Assembly (NCBI GenBank): GCA_018806915.1
Contig: JAGKQI010000061.1
Location: forward strand, 1,736,001 to 1,800,000
Length of the DNA stretch: 64,000 nt
Direction: 5' to 3'
Origin: Phytophthora colocasiae
Taxonomy: Eukaryota; Oomycota; Peronosporomycetes; Peronosporales; Peronosporaceae
Numbering within the stretch: position 1 is the first letter of the stretch; every line of letters begins with the position of its first letter. A program made the position numbers and the translations under genes. The notes beneath the pieces were generated by a model. The model was not told the DNA's origin. It was given only the letters and a program-made list of their open reading frames with translations, and made no database searches. Below are positions 29,682 to 40,220 of the stretch, piece by piece.

Positions 29682-30818
29682 TTACTTTTCCTCCAGGAAA
29701 GGGTAGTCAGTGTAGCCGATTTCTAGTGGGTCAGTCCACGAGCGAGGGTAGAACGTCTTAGTGTTGAAACTGTTCAAAGGTTTGTTGGCTTTCAGACGCT
29801 CCACAATATCGGGTGTGCCAATGAAGTCCCGGCCAAAAGCAATGATGTCGTCATGTCCCTCTTCCACATTCTTGATAGCCTTTTCACGGTCAAAGCCTCC
29901 AGCGGCAACGAACACGCCCTTGTACATCGGACGAAGCACCGGCGAAATTCCGCCTTCAGGCACCAACGGGCCTGTGAAATGCCATCCATAAGGCTCTACG
30001 AGATGTACATAAGCCAAATCATAGTCGTTCAACTTGCGGATCACGTAGCCGTACGTCGCTAGTGGGTCGGAATCCGTGCAACCGAAGGTGACACCGTAGG
30101 GCGAGAGACGAATAGCCACCTTACTTGAGTCAGCAACGGAGAGAATTCCCTCAATGGCTTCAAGCAGGAAGCGTGCACGGTTCTCAATGGAACCACCGTA
30201 CTTGTCGGTACGCTTGTTGGTGGCATCGCACAGGAACTGCTCCAAGAGGTACCCATTGGCAGCATGCAGCTCCACACCATCAAAGCCAGCAGCAAGAGCG
30301 TTCCTGGTCGCTGTCTTGTAATCTTCTACAATACCGGGGATCTCGTCAGCGTCTAAAGCGCGGGGTGTTACGTGATCCTTGCGTCCTTCAACAGTGACAG
30401 CGTGGCTCGTCACTTCCTTCATGCTCGTGGCGCTAGCTGAGACGGGAAGACCTCCATTGGGCTGGTTCAACGGGTGACTCACTCTGCCAGTGTGCCAGAG
30501 TTGCACGAATACTTTCCCTCCCTTGTCGTGGATGGCTTTGGTTACGGGCTTCCACGCTTCCACTTGTTCTTGCGTGTAGAGTCCGGGGGCTCCGTAGTAG
30601 CCATTTCCCTGCTTAGAGATGTCGGTAGCTTCCGTGATGATCAGACCACCGTCCGTAGTACGTTGCGAGTAGTATTCAGCAGCGATAGCCTTCGGTTCCC
30701 CTTCAGCACCAGTTCGGAGACGTGTCAGAGGTGCCATGGCAACGCGGTGCTTGAGCTGAATCGGGTTCTTGCCTCCGAGAGTCACGGGCGTGAAAAGCTT
30801 CGGCGTTGATGGAGCCAT
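29682..30818 (-). CDS. old yellow enzyme (NAD(P)H:flavin oxidoreductase / OPR-like)
   Basis: 378 residues in one exon. A TIM-barrel FMN enzyme that reduces activated C=C bonds of alpha,beta-unsaturated carbonyls with NADPH; plant relatives reduce 12-oxophytodienoate. Diagnostic features are the N-terminal LFTPVTLGGKNPIQLKHRVAMAPLTRLR, VQLWHTGRVSH, FDGVELHAANGYLLEQFL, the family signature NKRTDKYGGSIENRARF and the late FMN-phosphate site VAAGGFDREKA / IAFGRDFIGTPD. Likely cytosolic. The frame is open 108 nt upstream, but a strong core promoter lies inside that stretch, so ATG 30818 is the start. Confidence 0.93.
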   Translation of the reverse strand: MAPSTPKLFTPVTLGGKNPIQLKHRVAMAPLTRLRTGAEGEPKAIAAEYYSQRTTDGGLIITEATDISKQGNGYYGAPGLYTQEQVEAWKPVTKAIHDKGGKVFVQLWHTGRVSHPLNQPNGGLPVSASATSMKEVTSHAVTVEGRKDHVTPRALDADEIPGIVEDYKTATRNALAAGFDGVELHAANGYLLEQFLCDATNKRTDKYGGSIENRARFLLEAIEGILSVADSSKVAIRLSPYGVTFGCTDSDPLATYGYVIRKLNDYDLAYVHLVEPYGWHFTGPLVPEGGISPVLRPMYKGVFVAAGGFDREKAIKNVEEGHDDIIAFGRDFIGTPDIVERLKANKPLNSFNTKTFYPRSWTDPLEIGYTDYPFLEEK

Positions 30819-30862
30819 TGCAACGACCTTGTCGTTTGATGTTGGTCTGAGCTGTAGAGAGG

Positions 30863-30877
30863 AAATTGAAAAGTGAG
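30863..30877 (-). promoter_or_regulatory. initiator/FPR core promoter of the old yellow enzyme gene
   Basis: Minus strand ctcacttttcaattt matches the oomycete core with one difference. Predicted +1 is position 30874, 56 nt before the ATG at 30818. Confidence 0.7.
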
Positions 30878-31096
30878 AACAATCGCTACTATTGCTACTC
30901 GCAACGATGGCTACGTGGACACGCACAGCTTACGACGACAACTTACACTAACGTAATCATGAAATCGGTGTAATCGCTCGGTTTACTCGACATGATATCC
31001 CGAGTAAACTTCAGATGTAGCCATTTGGACAGTCGACCAATGATAAGTCACGGAGCTTCGTTATCATAACGAACGTGCCACCACATTTTGAGTGCC

Positions 31097-33516
31097 TCAG
31101 CTTGAAGCCCATACTGTATGTCGGAAGATTCGACCTAGTTTCACTCGGAACCATCGCAATCTCGATCTCCTTTTCAACAGTGCAATTACTTCTTTATGAC
31201 CCTTGTCCATGGCGCAATGGAGAGGAGTCAATCTGGATCTGTTCGCCACTTTAAATGAAGCTCCGCGCTCCATTAGCAACTGAACCACCTCTGCGTGACC
31301 ATTTTCGGCTGCACAGTGCATCAGACTGTTGCCTTCAGCGTCTACCAGACCTACTAACGCGCCGTGGTCGAGCAGTAGCTTGATGACCTCGAGATAACCG
31401 TTCAAGCAGGCGACGTGAAGAGCAGTTTGGCCGCTTTGGATCTGCTTGTTGACCGACGCACCTTTCTTCAACAGTACAGTTACGACGTCAGCTAGACCTT
31501 CGCCAGCCGCGCTCATAAGAGGTGTCAAGTCCCCGTTCCTATTCAAATCGACGGAAGCTCCTTGATCAAGCAGAAATTCCACCAATTGAGTATGTCCATT
31601 CCGTGCTGCAGATCGAAGTGGCGTGTAGTTGTTGTTGTCTATAAAATCAATCGCCGCGCCATTCTTCAGCAGAAGCTTCACAACGTCGAGTCGTCCGTCG
31701 GCACAGACAATACGAAGAGCAGTAGCTCCATCTTCCGATCGTTGATTTTCAAGCGAAGCTCCTTTGGCCAGCAACAGCTCCATTGCATCAATGTAGCCAT
31801 TTACAGCTGCAAGAGTTAGAGCTGTCTCGCCATCATTTTTTGCCACGTCAACCAAAGCTCCATGGTCGAGCAGAAGTTTTACAATGTCTGGATGTCCATA
31901 CGTACAAGCTAGCAGTAATGCGGTTTCTCCAGCCTTCGATTTCGCGTTAATTCTCGCTCCCTTGGACAGAAGTAACGATACAATTTCAGGCTGGTCATAG
32001 CCAGAGGCGCTCATCAGAGGCGTATATCCCTGAATACCTGGAAGGTTAATATCATTGTTTGGTTCCTCCAGCATGGCCTTCACAACGTTAAACTCCTAGT
32101 TCACAGGCAATTCTTAGTGCTGTGTCTTCATTCCGCTGTTTCTGATCCACATTAAAGCTCGATGTTGCCTTGAGAGGGATATCTGAGGCTTGCATGGACT
32201 TGGCAGCAACCACAACATCGGCAAACGATACTTGTTTCTCCACTGGAACTCGGTCGAAAATTAGATGAACGATATCGCTGTATCCACTAAAGTACGCCAC
32301 GTCCAACGGTGCCCAGTGCTGAAAATCTCCACGCAAATTGATGTCTGCGCCATTATCCAACAGAATGCGAACAACTTCCAACCTTCGATACCAAACTGCA
32401 GTTAGCAACGCTGTACTCCCACTGGGTAATTGTGCGTTCATATTTGCGCCGCGATTCACGAGAAATTGTACAATTCCTGCGTGTCCAAGTTGCGCAGCAG
32501 TTATCAATGGTGTGTAGCCTTCCTTGTCAGCTAGCTCAAGACTTGCTCCATGGTTAACAAGGGAGACGACGACCTTCTGTTTCCCATATTCACACGCGAT
32601 ATTCAATGCGGTTGCTCCGTTACCTCGTTGTAGGTCGGATGCTGCTCCGTGGTGCAATAGTTTCTTCACAACCAAGGGATACTCACGTTGAGCAGCCCGC
32701 ATAAGAGGAGACCACTTCTCTTTGTTAGTAAGATCAACAGACGCCCCGTGTTGTAGGAAAGTCTCCACGACGTCCAAGTGGCCATTTCCAGCCGCAAGAA
32801 TCAGTGCTGTATCACCGTCTCCATCCGCCAGGTCGATTGTAGCTCCACGTTCAACCAACAGCTTCGTCACTTCAAAGTGTCCTTCGTAACTCGCTTCGTG
32901 GAGCGCCGTACATCCCTCTAGGTTCTGCTTATTGACGACAGCTCCTAGATCCAGTAAGACGGATACCAAGTTGACGGACCCATTTTGGGCGGCAATTATC
33001 AAGGGCGTATTGCCATCGTCGTCTGGTTCCTCAATGTCCACCCCCTTATCTGCTAAAATCTTCACTACATCCAGCATTCCATCCATACATGCAAGATGAA
33101 GAGCATTGTTTCCATCAGGGGTCGTGGTGTTCACAGCTGCCCCTTTCTCCAGCAAAGCTTGCACGATATCTGTATACCCTCCTCCTGCAGCTATGTATCA
33201 TGAGTGCAGTCCAGCCATCGTCTGACAATAGGTCGACAGTAGCTCCATTATCGAGCAGTAACTGCACAACTGACAAGTATCCCTCTTCAGCTGCGGACAT
33301 GAGTGGGGTCGTACCGTCGGTATCTGCAAAGTTCACCGACACCCCTTGCTTCAAGAACTTCTTGACGATGTCAACCTTCCCTTCACAACATGCAGACAGG
33401 AGGTTCGCACCGGTGGGTGACGACGGTGCTTGGTAGATTATGTCGGAAGTATTGTCGTTTGCAGGAACTTCCACCGGATCATCGACCTGAGCCATAGCAC
33501 CTATCATCTCGAACAC
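31097..33516 (-). pseudogene. large ankyrin-repeat protein with two frame breaks
   Basis: The reverse strand encodes about 800 residues made almost entirely of 33-residue ankyrin repeats (over 20; typical unit TPLMSAAGEGLADVVTVLLKKG). The frame breaks twice: near 33195, between GWTALM and AAGGGYTDIV, and near 32088, after RIACELGV where one extra t makes a TAA. Both shifts are +1 (or -2) and no intron signals fit. If the breaks are sequence errors this is one intact gene; if real, only short N-terminal products are made. The start is ATG 33516 or 33495. The last residues (WFRVKLGRIFRHTVWASS) are not ankyrin. Role: probably a protein-interaction scaffold; no second domain seen. Confidence 0.75.
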
Positions 33517-33980
33517 GTTTAGGAGCTCTCAGTTCTTGAGAGAAAATAGAGAATATGACGAAGTTCATCGTCCATGCGCAACTGCAACTGGCCTCTCCCG
33601 CTAGCCACTCGTAGTCTCGACTAGACTACTGAAGTCGCTCGATCGGCATGGCGTACCCATCGAAGGAATGTCACTGACCAGGAGAACTTTTCCGTACATG
33701 AGAAATAAGTGTCATGTGGACCACTTTATCCTATTTTAGTGTGGACTACCCATTTATAATGTGTCACACACACACTTTACACCAAGAAGCTGACTGCATT
33801 CTTGGAATAACTGAAGAGTCGAGTCGCTTACGAGTGCCTCGCTGTCTCTTCATCCCGTGCCGCCCACAAGCCCTCAGCGCTGTCTTGTTGCTACTATTGC
33901 TCTAGTCTGAACGTTCCCCAGTCACCTCCCGTTGCAAGAACTCCGAAATCGCTTGTATTGAAGTAAAGAGACTTGACATC
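33517..33980. other. divergent intergenic region
   Basis: Separates the ankyrin gene (minus) from NF-YC (plus). A 63-codon open frame at 33714-33905 has no family features and is judged chance. No repeats seen. Confidence 0.4.
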
Positions 33981-34445
33981 ATGGAAGGACAAGTTGTGGA
34001 ACTAACTGAGGCCGAACAAGCACAGCATCAGCTGCAGATGGAGCAGCAGCTCAAGGCGTTTTGGGCCAAGCAGTTGCTGGAGATGGAACAGCTCGAAGTT
34101 GGCAGTGAGCAAGGTACTGCACAGCCTAAATCCATCGTGTCGACTGTAAATATCTGACTTTTTCTCTATTAATGTTGTGTCCATCCTGCAGATTTCAAGA
34201 ATCACAATGATCTACCCCTGGCGCGTATCAAGCGCATCATGAAGTCGGACGAGGATGTCCGTATGATCAGTGCTGAAGCTCCGGTGCTGTTCGCGAAGGC
34301 CTGTGAGATGTTCATCCTCGAGCTAACGCTGCGCTCGTGGGGCTACTCGGAAAAAAATAAGCGACGGACGCTACAGAAGGAGGACATCCAGACTGCCATT
34401 AGGAACACGGACATCTTTGATTTCCTAGTGGATGTCATCAACTAA
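33981..34445 (+). CDS. NF-YC: NF-YC / HAP5 histone-fold transcription factor subunit
   Basis: Exons 33981-34113 and 34192-34445 (intron 34114-34191, GT...AG) give 128 residues. The histone-fold core is nearly canonical: [40 protein letters not shown] and [30 protein letters not shown] pairs with NF-YB, recruits NF-YA and binds CCAAT boxes in promoters. The N-terminal exon is Gln/Glu-rich ([17 protein letters not shown]), matching the helix that precedes the fold in other NF-YC proteins. The protein is short, with no C-terminal Gln-rich activation region, as in fungal and protist forms. Nuclear. Confidence 0.95.
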
Positions 34446-34761
34446 GGAGAGCGTCAATCTGTTCGGTCGATCTGGAATGGATGTCTTCTATCACAGGTCG
34501 ATGACCCTAGGCAAACAGATAACGGAGAGAAGAATGGAGGTTTTGTGTTTTAACAATGTGAAGAGCTCCACCACCGTCATGAACGGTTCATGATCCTCAA
34601 CCTCACTCTTCCCATTATCGATAGCAATGTTAACCGAATGTCGTTTCATATCCTGCAACATTCGTGCGACAATCAATCCACGTCATTCAAAATGTAGCCA
34701 TGTCTACCTTGAAGTTATAGCACTTCAACCAAAGAGTGTCATTCTGCTTGTCGTCAACACC

Positions 34762-35937
34762 ATGAGAGCTCTCCGAATCCTACAGACCACGTTCTTACAG
34801 CAACGGAGCTATATTTCCACTACCAGTAGCCAACATGTCGGTATCATCGGTCTGGGTCAAATGGGGGGACGTATGGCCGACAATCTCCGCAAAAACGGAC
34901 ACAACCTCGTTGTGTGCGACCCTGTTCCTGACAATGTACAGAAGCAAGTGGATCAGGGAGGAGCTGTGGCTGCCTCCACTCCCAAAGAAGTGGCTGAGCA
35001 GTGTGACACCATCATCACTATGTTACCGTCCACTGCCATCGTCGAGAACGTCTACCTGGGTGAGAATGGAGTGCACGAAGCTCTACGTAGCGAGCATTTG
35101 CTGCTGGACTCGAGTACTATCGACCCCATTTTCACCAAGAAGCTGTCGAAGGAGCTGCACGACCGTGGGGCGACGTTCGTGGACGCTCCAGTGTCTGGTG
35201 GCGTAGCTGGAGCTCAAAATGGCACGTTGACGTTCATGGTGGGCGGTGAAGTGGAAGAGTTCGAGCGTGTGAAGCCTCTGCTGAAGGCAATGGGCAAGAA
35301 CTTGGTGCACTGTGGTGGCAGTTGTATGTATATGCCTATGGATGGTTAATGAGGTTGTCTTGTTTCGCTGACGTGTATCGTTTTGTGTTCTTCGTAGCAA
35401 CAGGTCAAATTGCAAAACTGTGCAACAATCTAGCTGCAGCGATCCAGCTTACTTCAATAGCTGAAGCGACAAATTTGGGTGTCGCGCTTGGAATCGACCC
35501 GAGAGTCCTCGCTGAGTACGTTCTTGAAATCGCAAGCCGTTTCTTGTGGTTTATCTTAACTTGTGTGGTTGTTGCTGCTGTGTAGAGTTATGAACTCATC
35601 AACTTCTCGATGCTGGTCTTCAACAACGTACGTCCACACCTCTCGCCACATTTAAGTGCTTGCAGACATTTAACCGTTTGAGAATGACTACAGGAATCAC
35701 CCTTACTCCGGCATTTTACCAAGTATACCTGCATCCAACAGTTACGAAGGAGGGTTTGCAGTGCAGCTCATGCGGAAAGATCTAGGCCTCGCTTCTTCAT
35801 GTGCAATGAGCGCTGAAGTGTCTGTACCGTTAACGAGTGCCGTCCACCAGCTCTTCAACATGATGGTGAAGCAGGGCAACGGCCACAAGGACTTCGCTTA
35901 CATCCTCCCGTTCCTGAAAGGCACCAATGCAAAGTAA
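34762..35937 (+). CDS. 3-hydroxyisobutyrate dehydrogenase, copy 1
   Basis: Exons 34762-35323, 35398-35515, 35586-35627 and 35694-35937 give 321 residues. The enzyme oxidises 3-hydroxyisobutyrate to methylmalonate semialdehyde with NAD+ in mitochondrial valine breakdown. Seen: a basic, Ser/Arg-rich mitochondrial-type presequence (MRALRILQTTFLQQRSYIST), the NAD-binding GIIGLGQMGGRMADNL, FVDAPVSGGVAGA, and the catalytic Lys in TGQIAKLCNN. The third exon is only 42 nt. It is followed in tandem by a second copy with one intron fewer. Most of exon 1 is almost identical between the copies while the remaining exons differ strongly. Later residues (NHPYSGILP) are conserved for the family. Confidence 0.92.
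34837..35312 (+). repeat. near-identical exon-1 tract shared with copy 2 (gene conversion)
   Basis: 476 bp match 36270-36745 without gaps and with only two differences noticed (one silent t/c, one a/g changing Thr to Ala). Outside the tract, presequence, introns and later exons are strongly diverged. Confidence 0.9.
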
Positions 35938-36188
35938 AAAGTCAATGAACCAGTTCTCTTTTCACCACTTTAAAAGTCCAAACATCCGTCAATATACCGT
36001 CGGTCAGGCGTGCAGCACATCCGTTGCGGCCTGCATCACACCAAGCTGCTTTGATGCAGCCCCATGCTCGTACTTAGCACAATCGCCACGTCCCCTAACT
36101 TGAAGTTATGATCAGTCCATTTTCAAGTCAACAGGAGCTCGTCATTCGCCATTCCGTCCGCTGTCCGTCAAGCCTCAAGCCTCAAGCC

Positions 36189-37286
36189 ATGTTACGCACG
36201 ACCTTCCTTCGCTCTACTCAAGCTCTACGTGCCACTAGGGCTCTATCTACTGTGTTCTCCAAGAACCAGGTCGGTATCATCGGTCTGGGTCAAATGGGGG
36301 GACGTATGGCCGACAACCTCCGCAAAAACGGACACAACCTCGTTGTGTGCGACCCTGTTCCTGACAATGTACAGAAGCAAGTGGATCAGGGAGGAGCTGT
36401 GGCTGCCTCCACTCCCAAAGAAGTGGCTGAGCAGTGTGACACCATCATCACTATGTTACCGTCCACTGCCATCGTCGAGAACGTCTACCTGGGTGAGAAT
36501 GGAGTGCACGAAGCTCTACGTAGCGAGCATTTGCTGCTGGACTCGAGTACTATCGACCCCATTTTCACCAAGAAGCTGTCGAAGGAGCTGCACGACCGTG
36601 GGGCGGCGTTCGTGGACGCTCCAGTGTCTGGTGGCGTAGCTGGAGCTCAAAATGGCACGTTGACGTTCATGGTGGGCGGTGAAGTGGAAGAGTTCGAGCG
36701 TGTGAAGCCTCTGCTGAAGGCAATGGGCAAGAACTTGGTGCACTGCGGTGGAAGCTGTAAGTTGAAGTGCTTTGGCTGGTTTAATTCGTTGATACTAACG
36801 CTTTTTTTTGGTAAATTCTCCAGCCACAGGACAAATTGCTAAGCTGTGCAATAACTTGGCGTTGGCCATTCAAATGGCGTCAGTTGCGGAGGCTATGAAC
36901 CTCGGTACGACGTTGGGCATTGACCCTAAGATCCTCAAGAACATCATGGACACGTCCACGTCCTCGTGCTGGTCCACTTTGGTGTAAGTTGAAGCTGCAA
37001 ATCCTAATGAAAGTGCAACGACTGATAAGTTTTGTGTCTTGATGGCAGCAACCACCCGTACCCTGGTTTGATGGAGAATGTTCCGGCGTCGAACAACTAC
37101 GAAGGAGGTTTTGCCGTGACGCTGCACCGGAAGGACTTGGGACTTGCTATTGACTGTGCCAAGAACGCCGAAGTCTCGATCCCTCTGACTTACCAGGTCC
37201 ACCAGCTCTACAACATGATGGTTGCTGGTGGATACGGCAAGAAGGACTTGAGCTACATGCTCCAGTACCTCAAGAACGGAAAGTAA
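36189..37286 (+). CDS. 3-hydroxyisobutyrate dehydrogenase, copy 2
   Basis: Exons 36189-36756, 36824-36983 and 37049-37286 give 321 residues, the same length as copy 1. Presequence MLRTTFLRSTQALRATRALS is Arg/Ser-rich and mitochondrial in type. NAD-binding and substrate motifs match copy 1, with Lys in TGQIAKLCNNLALAIQ and NHPYPGLMENVPASNNYEGGF. The first intron contains a TACTAAC branch site. A fair initiator (gtccattttcaag, about 36115-36127) lies 60-75 nt upstream. The intron between its exon 2 and 3 corresponds to the last intron of copy 1; the middle intron of copy 1 is absent here. Confidence 0.93.
36270..36745 (+). repeat. near-identical exon-1 tract shared with copy 1 (gene conversion)
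   Basis: Partner of 34837-35312, at a constant offset of 1433 bp. The tract ends 11 nt before the exon-1 splice donor. Confidence 0.9.
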
Positions 37287-37387
37287 AGACGAAGTTACCC
37301 AGTAGGTGTCGTGCAGTGAAGACTTTGCAAACAAAAGAAAACATGAAAAGCAGTGAAGGTCACCTGTGTGTCATTCAGAAATGGTTT

Positions 37388-38132
37388 CTACTGCCCCAAT
37401 GCAGCGTCACGTTCAGTCTGTTTGACCATATCACCGTCGATCTTCGCGACTTTAGGAATTCGTTTGAGTACGTTGAGTCTCGCGTCTTCCTTACTGAGAT
37501 TCTCGTAGATTGGGTTTCCTGTGAACAACACGTCGCGCAGTTTCGGTAGACTCGCGAGTTTGTCTAGTTCATCCCAGCTCTTGATCAGATTGTTCGATAC
37601 GTAGAGTGTCGTGAGGTTAGTAAGCCCTGAAAGTCCGTCAAGAGTAGCGATGACGTTGTACGACAGCCACAATTCCTCCAACGTATCGGATACATCGTCC
37701 AACTTTTCAATCTTCTTGATCTGGTTCCGACCGAGTGACAAAATCCGCAGCTTCTTCATTCCCGAGAGAGGGATCAGACGGTCAATTCCGTTCGTTGACA
37801 ACGACAATTGTCTGCATACGCACGCATGTTAGAATGTACCAGTAAAAAAAATAAAATAAAATTCAACGTACTCGCAGTTCTTTAACGTGTTGAGCGAATT
37901 GTCGAGCTTAGCGATAGGAGGCATCTGGCAATAGAGTTTGATTACAGCCGATTCTTCTGCTGAAGCCGAGTTTTTCGCTTCCTGTACAGGATAACAAAAA
38001 GGTTTAGCATGTTCAAAATTTACTTACGCGTCATAAATCTACTTACCCACGCCTTGATAGCTTGTGCACAAGTAGTCTACAGTCAAAATGCCTGTAAGAG
38101 ATAGTCTACATCAAGTTTCATGGTCATACCAT
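37388..38132 (-). CDS. DNAL1: axonemal dynein light chain 1 (leucine-rich repeat)
   Basis: Exons 38132-38130, 38076-38047, 37981-37872 and 37811-37388 give 188 residues, the usual size. The protein binds the motor domain of the outer-arm dynein heavy chain in flagella, here zoospore flagella. Motifs: AIKAWEAKN at the start, VIKLYCQMPPIAKLDNSL, LSLSTNGIDRLIPLSGMK, LRILSLGRNQIKKIEKLD, LEELWLSYNVIATLDGLSGL, LYVSNNLIKSWDELDKL, FTGNPIYENL and RIPKVAKIDGDMV. The first coding exon is proposed to be only the ATG (38130-38132), spliced by a 53-nt intron to Thr-Thr-Cys; that step is inferred from the stop just upstream of exon 2. Introns are 53, 65 and 60 nt. Confidence 0.9.
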
Positions 38133-38218
38133 TGTTGTTTACACCGCTAGCTCCGATATCTTTGGTAGGAAATTGTTTAATGATGGAGGATCGCGACGGT
38201 TCACGCTATAAACCGCTT

Positions 38219-40168
38219 TCATTCTTGTTGTTTCTGACAGGCTGTACCCCGTGAAGCGTGGATTATCCTAGCCGGAGCGTTGTTTGCCTCCCAATTGTAT
38301 CGACATTCGCGAAGGGAATCATTGTAGAACTTTGAGCGCTCGAAGTGATTGATGAGACTTTGCATCCGTTTGTCAAGTTTCGTCACTATTTGCAGCACTA
38401 AAGCGATCGGAGCATCGACTTTCTGGCACAACATCTCGAGAATATTCTCGTACGCTGGAGGAAGTGCACTGGGGCGGGTGTTGTGGAACAAGGGGTAGAA
38501 GAAAGCGTTTTCTCCTTCATCGTCTTCTCTAATTTCCCCTGATCGTAATTTTTCCAAACGCTCCTCGATCTCTGCGTCATTCTCTGCTAGAATCCCGTTA
38601 ACGTAACGAGCAGGGTAAGCGTACAGATCGTTCTGCTTCAACTTCCCACTGCGGTCTCGTCGTGGATCGTTCCCTGGTGTCAGTAAATCGTCGGTAGTTT
38701 GAATACGTTGCAGTTGTTTGACATGCTCCTGAAAACCTTCCGGCACACTAGATTTATCCGGATCAATGAAGACCTGACGAGCGAATTTCGCAAGGGAATC
38801 GAGATCACGTCGAGGGAGAAGATGAGGGTTTAGCACTGCTGCAACTGGAGGCGCCTTCCATTCCCCTCCATCAGTATTGTCCTTTGTTTCTTCGTCATCT
38901 TCTCGATGTTGTTGGTCGAAGATCCACTCATGCCAATTCGCACACATTTTCACTGCAACCACCAAGTGCGCCACAATTCCAACCTCTGACTCGAGAATTC
39001 CATCGACTCTGTCTTTCTCCTTCTTGCTGTACTTGAGCTTAAACTTCGGTTTGGCATCGGGTTCAGCCTGTAGCAGCATTGGGACCTCCGGGATGTCTCC
39101 TTCTGAATTCATAAAGCCTGTGATCCATAGGAAGTTCCGATATACTTCTCCCGGAAACCCCATCAAAGCACAAAGACGATGAGCAGCTAGCGGAACGTTG
39201 AGTGGAGGTAGACGCAATCCCATGTGATACTGGAGATAGTGAGTCGAGTAGGCGAGCTTCACAGCACTCACGTTATTTCGCCGAATTACGGAATGGAAGA
39301 AATAGACAATAAACTTGACTGACTCCCGTACATCTGGAGCGCCTGCACAGCACGTAGCTAGGGAATTGTGGTACGGGATTACTCCAGTGTTGACCCAGTC
39401 AGCGAAATCACTTGGTAACAAACCCAAATTCAGTACACGTGAAGCGAGCATCAAGATCCCGACCATATCCACGATGGAAAACCCGTTGAGCTGATCGAAG
39501 CGTCTTCGGAAATAAGGGTCATTCGCTTTCTTCTGCGGCTTGGTCTGATTCTTAGCAGGTTCTTGTTCTTTAATCTGCTCCTTCTCTTCCTCGTCGTCTT
39601 TCTTCTTCTCCCACTCGGCATCCCATTGTTCCAACATGTCTAAAGTCACGGTAGGCTCCATGTCCTTCTCCTCTTCCCTACTGTAGAACAAGAAGAACTC
39701 ATTGTAACATCGTAACAATGGCATCGTGCCTTTAACTCCCCACGTCTTTAAGAACTTGAACCACAATTGTTTCACTGCCATTGGATACTCTTCAGCAGGG
39801 AACGTATCAGCGCCCACACGCTCTACAAGTTGTCGAGCCATGAAGTCCAGTACCATTTGGGTGGCGATGACACAGTCCAGCAGCTCTGGAAGCTTTGGGG
39901 CCTCCTTCTCGGCAGTCTTTTTCTTCTTCTGATACCGTTGATCAGCGATGATGTTTCCATCGGCATCTCGCTTTTTCTTGCGGATAACACGACGCTTTAA
40001 GGTCCGGAGCACAGTCGAGATGTCCAGCCCCATGTCCTCAGCGTCCTGCGTCTCGTTACGCGCCTGTAGGAAACTCTGCGTGCCGCACAACTCACACACC
40101 ATCTCGCCAAAGTAGTTCTCGCTGAAGAACGCGTCCCCCACGGCGCCGCAGTTCTGGCATTCCAACAT
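38219..40168 (-). CDS. RNA polymerase I initiation factor TAF1B/Rrn7-like
   Basis: 649 residues, single exon. An N-terminal zinc ribbon, MLECQNCGAVGDAFF followed by MVCELCGTQSF, and the immediately following QARNETQDAEDM are hallmarks of the TFIIB-like subunit of the Pol I core factor/SL1, which loads Pol I at the rDNA promoter. The cyclin-fold region is seen as LLDCVIATQMVLDFMARQLV, LKTWGVKGTMPLL, FSIVDMVGILMLASRVLNLGLLPSDF and GIVAHLVVAVKMCANWHEW. An acidic/Lys-rich insert (KKKDDEEEKEQIKEQEP) interrupts the fold. An in-frame ATG exists at 40234, but an initiator-like CTCACTGT in between and the usual position of the ribbon favour ATG 40168. Nuclear (nucleolar). Confidence 0.85.
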   Translation of the reverse strand: MLECQNCGAVGDAFFSENYFGEMVCELCGTQSFLQARNETQDAEDMGLDISTVLRTLKRRVIRKKKRDADGNIIADQRYQKKKKTAEKEAPKLPELLDCVIATQMVLDFMARQLVERVGADTFPAEEYPMAVKQLWFKFLKTWGVKGTMPLLRCYNEFFLFYSREEEKDMEPTVTLDMLEQWDAEWEKKKDDEEEKEQIKEQEPAKNQTKPQKKANDPYFRRRFDQLNGFSIVDMVGILMLASRVLNLGLLPSDFADWVNTGVIPYHNSLATCCAGAPDVRESVKFIVYFFHSVIRRNNVSAVKLAYSTHYLQYHMGLRLPPLNVPLAAHRLCALMGFPGEVYRNFLWITGFMNSEGDIPEVPMLLQAEPDAKPKFKLKYSKKEKDRVDGILESEVGIVAHLVVAVKMCANWHEWIFDQQHREDDEETKDNTDGGEWKAPPVAAVLNPHLLPRRDLDSLAKFARQVFIDPDKSSVPEGFQEHVKQLQRIQTTDDLLTPGNDPRRDRSGKLKQNDLYAYPARYVNGILAENDAEIEERLEKLRSGEIREDDEGENAFFYPLFHNTRPSALPPAYENILEMLCQKVDAPIALVLQIVTKLDKRMQSLINHFERSKFYNDSLRECRYNWEANNAPARIIHASRGTACQKQQE

Positions 40169-40220
40169 GGCTACACGTAGTAATTTATTCGACTGGTTGC
40201 TTCCTATCACAACTGGCACT

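Noticed and set aside
33714..33905. Small hydrophobic plus-strand ORF
   Set aside because: Low complexity, no promoter or conservation signal; likely chance.
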